The position numbers and the translations under genes are program-made. From positions 1-54,411 of the forward strand of contig JAGWPY010000175.1 of assembly GCA_028870275.1 (NCBI GenBank): a stretch of 54,411 nucleotides of DNA. Direction: 5' to 3'. This document shows positions 35,509 to 42,495 of this stretch, in pieces; positions within the stretch are counted from its first letter, which is position 1, and each line of letters opens with the position of its first letter. The notes beneath the pieces are model-generated. The model searched no databases and was not told the origin of the DNA. It saw only the letters and a list, made by a program, of their open reading frames with translations. The stretch comes from Gammaproteobacteria bacterium (GTDB taxonomy: Bacteria > Pseudomonadota > Gammaproteobacteria > Steroidobacterales > Steroidobacteraceae).

Positions 35509-36519
35509 GTGCGTCCCGCAATGATGCTGATCGGATGCCTCGCGGCCGCCGCGGTCCTCGCGGCACCGGCCCGCGCGACCGAGTCGCGATTGACGGCCGC
35601 GCAACTCGGCATCGTCTTCGATCGATCGGACGCGAACAGCACCCGTGTTGCCGCGTACTACGCCAGGCGCCGCGGCGTGCCTGCGTCGAACCTGGTCGGG
35701 GTCGATCCACCGCATCGATCGGCAATCTCGCCCACGGAACTCGGCGCGTTGCGGCGTATCCTGCTCACGCGCTTGCCGTCCAGAGTCCAGTCGCTGCTGA
35801 TCGTCTGGAGCCGACCCTATGCGGTGAACTGCATGTCGATCACGACCGCTCTCGCCGCAGGGTATTCCGCCGATTTCTGCCGGCCGGGCTGCGTGCCGAC
35901 GCTACGTAATCCCCTCTACGATACCTCCGGATGGATCCCGGCTGATACGGTCGGTTGGGTGCCGGCCATGCTGTTGCCGAGCGACGATCCGGCGCTCGCT
36001 CGCGGGGTGATCGACCGCGGTTTGCGCGCCGACCATAGCGCACCGCGCGGAACGGTGTACCTGGTGCGCACCGCCGATCGCCGCCGCAACGTACGTGCGT
36101 CGGAGTATGCCGGCGCCATGCGCGCGTTGTCGGGGCGGGTCGAGGTCCGGGAGTTGCGCACGCCAGTCCGAACCGCGGTCACCGGCGCGATCGCCTACTT
36201 CACCGGTGCAATCTCGGTGCCCGAGATTCACAGGATCGAGTTCCGCCCGGGCGCAGCGGCCGATCATCTGACTTCGACCGGCGGCGTCTTGAACGGCACC
36301 GCGCAGATGCCAATCCTCGATTGGCTGCGCGCCGGCGCCACCGGGTCCTATGGCACGGTCTCCGAACCCTGCAATCTACTGCCCAAGTTCCCCAATCCGA
36401 CCGTCTTCATGACCCACTACCTGCGCGGCGAGCCGTTGCTCGAGGCGTACTGGAAGAGCGTGGCGATGCCCGGCCAGGGTCTGTTCGTCGGCGATCCGCT
36501 GGCGAGACCCTACGGATGA
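35509..36519 (+). CDS. TIGR03790-family protein of exosortase genomes
   Basis: 336 residues with a signal peptide (MMLIGCLAAAAVLAAPARA). The start of the mature protein (LTAAQLGIVFDRSDANSTRVAAYYARRRGVPASNLVGVDPP) is typical of TIGR03790, an uncharacterised family confined to genomes that carry exosortases. The C-terminus resembles caspase-like or peptidase C25-like folds in layout (GATGSYGTVSEPC...FMTHYLRGEPLLEAYWKS), but no catalytic dyad can be proven here. GTG 35509 or ATG 35521 could be the start. Its stop overlaps the next ATG (ATGA). Confidence 0.85.
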   Translation: MRPAMMLIGCLAAAAVLAAPARATESRLTAAQLGIVFDRSDANSTRVAAYYARRRGVPASNLVGVDPPHRSAISPTELGALRRILLTRLPSRVQSLLIVWSRPYAVNCMSITTALAAGYSADFCRPGCVPTLRNPLYDTSGWIPADTVGWVPAMLLPSDDPALARGVIDRGLRADHSAPRGTVYLVRTADRRRNVRASEYAGAMRALSGRVEVRELRTPVRTAVTGAIAYFTGAISVPEIHRIEFRPGAAADHLTSTGGVLNGTAQMPILDWLRAGATGSYGTVSEPCNLLPKFPNPTVFMTHYLRGEPLLEAYWKSVAMPGQGLFVGDPLARPYG

Positions 36520-37919
36520 ACGCTCCGTTGCGCAGCCGATCCGAGAACGAGCGCTCCCCTCGAAGGTTGATCTTCGTCAACCGCTACTACCGACCTGATC
36601 TCTCGGCCACCAGCCAGATGCTCACCGACCTGGCCGAGTCGCTGGGCGCACGCGGCTACGCGGTTGAGGTCGTGTGCTCGCGCCAGCTCTACGACGCGCC
36701 GGGCGCGCGCCTGCCGGCGGAAGCGGTCCTCGACGGGGTGCGCGTCCACCGGGTGGCCACCACACGCTTCGGGCGGGTGCGATTGATCGGCCGGGCGATC
36801 GACTACGTCTCGTTCTACGTCGCCGCGAGTTGGGCGGTGTGGCGACGGCTGGGTCGTGGCGATACCCTCATCGTGAAGACCGATCCGCCGATGTTCGCCT
36901 CGCTCGCCGCGCCGCTCGTCCGGTTGCGCGGAGCCGTCCTGATCAACTGGCTGCAGGACGTGTTTCCCGAGGTCGCCTCGCGGCTGGGCGCGAATCCCCT
37001 GCCGGGATGGCTCGATGCGCTGCTGCGGCGCTGGCGGAACGCGACGCTGTGCGCCGCCGCCGCCAATGTCGTCATCGGCGAGCGCATGCGCGAGCATCTG
37101 ATCAGCTGCGGAGTGAGCGCTGCGCAAATCGCCGTGATCGACAACTGGGCGGACGATCGCATCGAGCCCCGCGCCGCGGCGGCGAGCACTTTGCGCCGGA
37201 GCCGGGGACTCGCCGGGCGATTCGTGATCGGCTATTCCGGCAACCTCGGTCGCGCCCACGAGATTGATACCCTGATTGGCGCCGCGAAGCGCCTCGGCGA
37301 CGACGCCTCGTTCGCGTTCCTCATGATCGGTGGCGGCGCGAAGATGTCCGCATTGCGGACCGAAGTGGCATGCGGCGCCTTGAACGGCTTCGTCTTCCTG
37401 CCCTACCAGCCGCGTGAGGAACTCGCCGACAGTCTCGCGGCCGCGGACGTGCACCTGGTCAGTTTGCTGCCCGATCTGGAAGGCTTGATCGTACCGAGCA
37501 AATTGTTCGGCATCCTCGCAGCGGGACGGCCCTGCGTGTTCATTGGCGATTCGCGCGGCGAGGTCGCGCGGATCCTCGGGCAATCGGCTTGCGGATTCGT
37601 CGTACAGCCGGGCGACGCCGCCGGGTTGGTCGCCGCGATCCGCACGCTCAGGGACGATCCCGAGGAGTGCCGGGCGATGGGCGGACGGGCCCGGGCGGCC
37701 TATCTCGAGCGCTATTCGCGCGACGCCGCAGTGTTGCGCTGGTTGCGAGTGCTCGATTCAGACGCTTTCGCGGGCAGCGCGCCGTCGGGCCTCGAGCACC
37801 TTCAGATCGATGAACAATTCGTAGGCGGCGCGCATTCGGCAATAGTTGAAGCCGGCGTATCCATCGAGAAATCCCCCGCGCACGAAGTACAGGTACACGA
37901 ACACCGCCCAGGGGCGTAG
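36516..37919 (+). CDS. Family 4 glycosyltransferase (WbuB/WcaI-like)
   Basis: 467 residues. N-terminal acceptor domain (LIFVNRYYRPDLSATSQMLTDLAESL) and C-terminal GT-B donor domain (GYSGNLGRAHEIDTLIGAAKRL, then LEGLIVPSKLFGILAAGRP). The PSK motif instead of the classical E-x7-E is usual for WbuB/WcaI-type enzymes that build O-antigen or colanic-acid-like repeats. ATG overlaps the previous stop. The last 54 residues (after about LRVLDS) are encoded antisense to the C-terminus of the minus-strand glycosyltransferase, a 162-bp overlap; they are not expected in the fold and may be a read-through tail after loss of an earlier stop. Confidence 0.88.
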   Translation: MNAPLRSRSENERSPRRLIFVNRYYRPDLSATSQMLTDLAESLGARGYAVEVVCSRQLYDAPGARLPAEAVLDGVRVHRVATTRFGRVRLIGRAIDYVSFYVAASWAVWRRLGRGDTLIVKTDPPMFASLAAPLVRLRGAVLINWLQDVFPEVASRLGANPLPGWLDALLRRWRNATLCAAAANVVIGERMREHLISCGVSAAQIAVIDNWADDRIEPRAAAASTLRRSRGLAGRFVIGYSGNLGRAHEIDTLIGAAKRLGDDASFAFLMIGGGAKMSALRTEVACGALNGFVFLPYQPREELADSLAAADVHLVSLLPDLEGLIVPSKLFGILAAGRPCVFIGDSRGEVARILGQSACGFVVQPGDAAGLVAAIRTLRDDPEECRAMGGRARAAYLERYSRDAAVLRWLRVLDSDAFAGSAPSGLEHLQIDEQFVGGAHSAIVEAGVSIEKSPAHEVQVHEHRPGA

Positions 37920-38591
37920 CGGCAGACGGTAGGCGAACTGCTTGAGCGCTCGCCGCCGTTCGATCGGGTCCGGATGAAACAAGTCGGCGAGCGCGATCGG
38001 TTGCGCGCTCGCCGCGAGCTTCGCGGATGCCTCCATGCTGGAGTAGCGGTTGTGCCGCTCGATCCAGTAGGCCATGCCCTTGTTGAGCGGATAGTGAACG
38101 AGGTGTTCCCGCAAATGCCCGATTCGGCCGTCGGTGAGGTACTCCTCGTTCACCGCGCGCGTCACGCGGACGCGACCGACCCGGACCAGGCGGCCGAACC
38201 AGCTCGGATAGCCGCTGCTTCGGCGCAGCCAGCGGCCGAGGAAATAGTCCTTGCGGCGCATCCGGAACAGCGTCGCCTCGGGCGGGGCCGCATCGGTCGC
38301 ACGTTGCATTTCCGCCGCCAGTTCGGCGGGTACGCGCTCATCGGCGTCGAGCATGAGAACCCAGGGGTGGGCGTACTGTACCTGCTCGAGCGCCGCATTG
38401 CGCTGCGAGGCGTAATCATCGAACGCCCTGCGGATCACCCTCGCACCAGCGGATTCGGCGATTTCGCAGGTGCGATCGGTGCTCATCGAATCGAATACGA
38501 CCACGTCGTCGCACCAGGCGCAGGACGCCAGGCACCCAGGCAGGTTGACCTCTTCGTTGAGTGTGAGGATCAGTACGGAAATGTCGGTCAT
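37758..38591 (-). CDS. Family 2 glycosyltransferase (WaaE/KdtX-like)
   Basis: 277 residues. GT-A domain starts with ISVLILTLNEEVNLPGCL, has SMSTDRT and the metal-binding LDADER, and a C-terminal region with FRGGFLDGYAGF-like membrane-associated helices (YLYFVRGGFLDGYAGFNYC) as in WaaE/LgtF-type enzymes. The start at 38591 is chosen for GAGGA 7 nt upstream and for the immediate GT2 motif; the frame is open 270 bp further upstream but would overlap the flippase. It is cotranscribed with the flippase gene (20 bp gap) and overlaps the + strand glycosyltransferase tail to tail. Confidence 0.9.
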   Translation of the reverse strand: MTDISVLILTLNEEVNLPGCLASCAWCDDVVVFDSMSTDRTCEIAESAGARVIRRAFDDYASQRNAALEQVQYAHPWVLMLDADERVPAELAAEMQRATDAAPPEATLFRMRRKDYFLGRWLRRSSGYPSWFGRLVRVGRVRVTRAVNEEYLTDGRIGHLREHLVHYPLNKGMAYWIERHNRYSSMEASAKLAASAQPIALADLFHPDPIERRRALKQFAYRLPLRPWAVFVYLYFVRGGFLDGYAGFNYCRMRAAYELFIDLKVLEARRRAARESV

Positions 38592-38611
38592 GATGTTCCT
38601 CGGTCGACGGG

Positions 38612-39922
38612 TCACGCGGAGGTCGATATGCGGGCGATCTGTCCAGGCGGCGCGCCCCCGGCCTGAGCTCGGTGGATCCAGACGAGCCGCATCATGAGTA
38701 AAGTGGCAACGCACTCCGCTACGAGGAAACAGACGGCGGCGCCGTTCGCACCCCAGGTTGGCAGCAACAAGGGCAGCAGGCATAAGTTCAGTACGCCGGC
38801 GATCAGATATACGCGCAGTAACGGTCGAGTGAGCTCCACACTCACGATGACCATCTGGCACGGCACGGCGATTGCCGATATGGCCACGGCCGTGAAGGCG
38901 GAGATGCGCAGTACCGTGACGGCCCCTGCGTAGCCCGGGCCCGCGGCGAGCCGCACCACGGAGTCGGCGCCGACCGCCAGTATCAACGTAGCCGTGCCGA
39001 CGAGCAGCGTCAGCCAGCGGGCGGTGCGCTGGATCAAGTTCCAGGCCTCGCGCGGTGCGCTGTGCAGCAGCGATGCGACCCGCGGATAAATCGCCTGCGT
39101 AACCGGCGTCGCCAGCGATTGGAGTGCGGCGACGAACCGCGTGCCGACGTTGTAGATCGCGACCGCGTGGGTACCGCAGAACAGGCCGAGCGCGACGACG
39201 GTCGTGCGCCCGTACAGCGTCGTCGCCAGGGTCGAACCGAACATGTGCACGCTCCCGCGGATCGAGGCGGCGATCTCGCGCATCGCGGGACGTACGAATG
39301 GCGGTGGCCGGGGCGCCCCAGGTATCGCCAGCGCGACCAGCGCACCCAGCGCTTGCGGCGCCGCCATCAGCAGAGCGCAGAGCCAGGCGTCCGCAGGGCG
39401 GCGCACGACCAGGATGATCGCGGCGGCGAGCAGTATCTTGCTGCCCGCCTGAGCGAGCGACGCCTCAGTCAAGCGCTCCAGGCCCTGGAAATACCATTGC
39501 GGAAACATCACGGAACCGAGCGGCAACAAGGCGCTCACGACAACGATCGCCATCTGTGCCCTGAACAAAGGCACGCAGACGACGACGAGCACGACGACGC
39601 TCATCGAGCCAAGAAACAGTAGTGACTTGGCGATACTCGTGGTCCAGAACACGCGGGCGACGGCGCGCGGATCAGCGCGTGCGAGCGAGATGTCGCGCGC
39701 CGCGGTGAGGTTGTAGCCGAAGTCGGTGAACAGGACGACGTAGCTCATCAGGGACTGGACGAGCACGACGGTGCCGTACCCCTCGGTGCTCAAGGCTCGT
39801 AGCACGAACGGCAGCACCACGATCGGGCTCAAATAGTTTAAGCCCTGGATCGCATATAAAGACACGACGTTCATGTAAAGACGCCGTCGCGAGAGATCGC
39901 CAACTTGCATGCGGGTCATCAT
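38612..39922 (-). CDS. Wzx-type polysaccharide flippase
   Basis: About 436 residues, with 12 or so hydrophobic helices, in the MATE-like polysaccharide transporter family (SLYAIQGLNYLSPIVVLPFVLRALSTEGYGTVVLVQSLMSY at the N-terminus, with the usual FGYNLTAARDIS and MFPQWYFQGLE motifs). It should flip the lipid-linked repeat unit across the inner membrane. An alternative GTG start lies at 39940, inside a perfect palindrome; ATG 39922 is preferred. First gene of a two-gene minus-strand unit with the glycosyltransferase. Confidence 0.9.
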   Translation of the reverse strand: MMTRMQVGDLSRRRLYMNVVSLYAIQGLNYLSPIVVLPFVLRALSTEGYGTVVLVQSLMSYVVLFTDFGYNLTAARDISLARADPRAVARVFWTTSIAKSLLFLGSMSVVVLVVVCVPLFRAQMAIVVVSALLPLGSVMFPQWYFQGLERLTEASLAQAGSKILLAAAIILVVRRPADAWLCALLMAAPQALGALVALAIPGAPRPPPFVRPAMREIAASIRGSVHMFGSTLATTLYGRTTVVALGLFCGTHAVAIYNVGTRFVAALQSLATPVTQAIYPRVASLLHSAPREAWNLIQRTARWLTLLVGTATLILAVGADSVVRLAAGPGYAGAVTVLRISAFTAVAISAIAVPCQMVIVSVELTRPLLRVYLIAGVLNLCLLPLLLPTWGANGAAVCFLVAECVATLLMMRLVWIHRAQAGGAPPGQIARISTSA

Positions 39923-39932
39923 GACGCGCCCC

Positions 39933-39952
39933 CATGTCACGCAAGTGACATG
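39933..39952. promoter_or_regulatory. Perfect 20-bp inverted repeat in the divergent flippase/FkbM region
   Basis: CATGTCAC-GCAA-GTGACATG has 8-bp arms with no mismatch, between the divergent starts at 39922 and 40015. A GATAAT -10-like hexamer follows at 39963-39968 on the + strand. A dimeric repressor or activator could control both directions. Confidence 0.55.
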
Positions 39953-40014
39953 ATGCGGCGACGATAATGCGGGGCTGACGACTCACGGTCGTTGCGCCGG
40001 AGAATGGCCGCCCC

Positions 40015-40905
40015 ATGGGGATGCTGAGCATCGTTCGCCATATCGTGCGCCACCCCTTGAACCGGGGGCGGGCGCCTGCCGCCATGGGCCATTTCCTGCG
40101 CTGGCAGCTCGCCAGCCGGCTACTCGCGGCGGACTTCGTCCTGCCCTGGATCGGTGGGGCAAGGCTCCTGGTGCGCCGCGGCGAAACCGGGCTGACGGGC
40201 AACCTCTACGTCGGGCTGGAGGAGTTCGCGGACATGGGCTACCTGCTGCACGTACTGCGCGCGGAGGACTTTTTCGTCGACATCGGCGCCAACGCAGGCG
40301 CCTATACGGTTCTGGCGGGTGCCGTCGTCGGCGCGCGTACTGCGGCGTTCGAGCCCGTACCGTCGACCTATCAACGGCTTGTTGACAACATCCGCATCAA
40401 TCGAATCGAATCGAAAACGACTCCGCGGCGCCTTGCCATCGGTGCATCGGCCGGCACGGTCCGGTTCACCTCGCGATTCGACACGGTCAATCATGCGCTC
40501 GCCACGGGCGAGGCCGATGCAGACTCGATCGACGTCGCGATGGCACGTCTCGACGAGGCGCTCGCCGACGCGGCACCGGCGGTCATCAAGATCGACGTCG
40601 AAGGCGCCGAGATCGACGTGCTGGAGGGCGCGGCGGTGACGCTGTCGGATCCGCGGCTGCATTCGGTGATCGTGGAGCTGAACGGCAGCGGCCGCCGTTA
40701 CGGGCACACGGACGAGGCCGTCGTCGCGCGGCTTGCGGCGCAGGGCTTTGCACCGCATACCTACGATCCGCTCGCGCGGCGGCTGATCGAACTGGGCGAT
40801 CGCCGATTGACCGAGGGCAACACCTTGTTCCTGCGAAACCTGGCAGTCATCCGCGCGCGCATCGCCTCCGCAGCCCCGATCGAGGTGTTCGGAAAGTGTC
40901 TCTAG
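40015..40905 (+). CDS. FkbM-family methyltransferase
   Basis: 296 residues. SAM-binding motif I is VDIGANAGAYTVLAG, followed by AFEPVPSTYQRLVDNIRINRI and the FkbM-typical VIKIDVEGAEIDVLEGA. Such enzymes methylate sugar hydroxyls in exopolysaccharides and O-antigens, so it probably decorates the repeat unit. ATG 40015 has GGAG about 12 nt upstream. Its 3' end overlaps the polymerase gene by 10 bp. Confidence 0.88.
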   Translation: MGMLSIVRHIVRHPLNRGRAPAAMGHFLRWQLASRLLAADFVLPWIGGARLLVRRGETGLTGNLYVGLEEFADMGYLLHVLRAEDFFVDIGANAGAYTVLAGAVVGARTAAFEPVPSTYQRLVDNIRINRIESKTTPRRLAIGASAGTVRFTSRFDTVNHALATGEADADSIDVAMARLDEALADAAPAVIKIDVEGAEIDVLEGAAVTLSDPRLHSVIVELNGSGRRYGHTDEAVVARLAAQGFAPHTYDPLARRLIELGDRRLTEGNTLFLRNLAVIRARIASAAPIEVFGKCL

Positions 40906-42479
40906 ATTTAAGCTCGCTCGTGCCCGGCGCGAGGTCGTGGAAGCGCGCATCGGCCAGCATACGGCGCCGACCGACGCGGGTGCACGGGTTGGGCGCGTTT
41001 CTGGTCGCGCAGGCGCTGATCGTGCTGGTGATCGCCGCCGGGGTCCTGACCGGCGGCGGTAATACCCGGGTTCTATACGTCTATCTCTTGTTTACGCTGT
41101 GCTCCACCGCGTTGATTGGTCTCGATGGGTGGAACGGGCGCCATGCCCTGCCGGCGGCATTCCTGGGGGTGTATTTCGTCTATTTCGGCGCGGAGCCGCT
41201 CGCCGCTCTGTTCACGGTCCGTCGTGCTACAACGCCGGAGGCCCTCGGCGCCACGGCCGGGGTCGTGCTCGCCGGCGCGGCGCTCGCCATCGGTGGCTAC
41301 CGGCTCGCGCTGCGTGCGTTCGCGAGGGCCCCGGACGCTCGCCGACCGAAGGATTGGCGGCTGGGCTCGATCGTTTCGGTCGGACTGCTGTTATGGCTCC
41401 TCGGCACCTATGCGACCTACGTATGGTATTTCCACGTGGTCACCGATACGACCATCGAGGCGACGCGCACGGGCCTGGCGCGCCTCGGTGAGTTGCGGAT
41501 CACCGCGTTGATTCTCGCGCAGATGGGGCAACCCCTCGGCGCGCTCCTGTTGATCTACGCCTGGCGCGTGCGTCGGGGCTGGCTGCTTGCGGGGCTGATC
41601 GTGTTGCTGCTCGTGCTGCAGGTGGTGCTCGGCTTCGTGATCGACATCAAGGGTACGGCCTTGCTCGCCGGCGCGCTCGTGATCGCCTCCATCCTGCTCA
41701 TCGACGGCCGGATCCCGTTCGGCTGGCTCGCCGGCGCGGCAATCTTCGTGCACCTGAGTTTCCCGGTCTTTCAGGCCTATCGCGAATTCGTCCATGGCGA
41801 TCTGGGACTTGCGCGCACTACCGTGCTGCAGAATCTCGGCCAGGTGTTCGATCTCGCGCTGGCCAACGAGCGCCGGACGATGCAGGGCCCGGATCGGGCG
41901 CAGTCCTTCTTCGAGCGTCTATCGTTGCTCGGCAGTGTGCACATGGTCGTCTCGCGGACCGGCGACGACGTGCCATACGAGCACGGCTATACTCTCCTAC
42001 CGCTGATTTCGGCCTTCGTCCCCCGACTGATCTGGCCGGACAAGCCGGACGTGCAGGCCGGGCAAGTCGTCAACCAGGCCTTTCACGTCTCGCCGGTCGC
42101 TTCGACCTACATCTCGCCCTCGCACCTCGGCGAGCTCTACTGGAACTTCGGCTGGCCCGGGGTGCTGATCGGCATGCCGTTGATCGGCGCATTGTTCGGC
42201 ATCGTCGGTGCGCGCTTCAATCTTCGCGAGGGGCGAAGCGTGACCCGGTTGCTCGTCACCGTGGTCACGTTGCACTACGTGGTTCAGGGATTCGAAGGGA
42301 CCATCGCGGTCTCCTACGTCGTCTGGATGCGTTCACTCGCGGCGATCGGATTGCTGCACCTGCTGTTTGCGCGCACGCCGTCCGCTCGCCGGGTTAAGCC
42401 TTCCGGTAACGCGGTCGGCGCCGTAGAGACCGTGGCCAGGCCGGTCGCGGTCAGACCGTTTCCGAATCTGTTGCGATAA
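40896..42479 (+). CDS. Oligosaccharide repeat-unit polymerase (Wzy-like)
   Basis: 527-residue inner-membrane protein with about a dozen hydrophobic helices. The late periplasmic loop has the motif seen in Wzy/EpsK-type polymerases: FVPRLIWPDKPDVQAGQVVNQAFH followed by PSHLGELYWNFGWPGVLIGM. It should join lipid-linked repeat units on the periplasmic face. GTG start overlapping the FkbM gene. Convergent with the beta-helix gene, 16 bp between stops. Confidence 0.83.
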   Translation: MSLDLSSLVPGARSWKRASASIRRRPTRVHGLGAFLVAQALIVLVIAAGVLTGGGNTRVLYVYLLFTLCSTALIGLDGWNGRHALPAAFLGVYFVYFGAEPLAALFTVRRATTPEALGATAGVVLAGAALAIGGYRLALRAFARAPDARRPKDWRLGSIVSVGLLLWLLGTYATYVWYFHVVTDTTIEATRTGLARLGELRITALILAQMGQPLGALLLIYAWRVRRGWLLAGLIVLLLVLQVVLGFVIDIKGTALLAGALVIASILLIDGRIPFGWLAGAAIFVHLSFPVFQAYREFVHGDLGLARTTVLQNLGQVFDLALANERRTMQGPDRAQSFFERLSLLGSVHMVVSRTGDDVPYEHGYTLLPLISAFVPRLIWPDKPDVQAGQVVNQAFHVSPVASTYISPSHLGELYWNFGWPGVLIGMPLIGALFGIVGARFNLREGRSVTRLLVTVVTLHYVVQGFEGTIAVSYVVWMRSLAAIGLLHLLFARTPSARRVKPSGNAVGAVETVARPVAVRPFPNLLR

Positions 42480-42495
42480 CCACCGGTCCGCGCAT

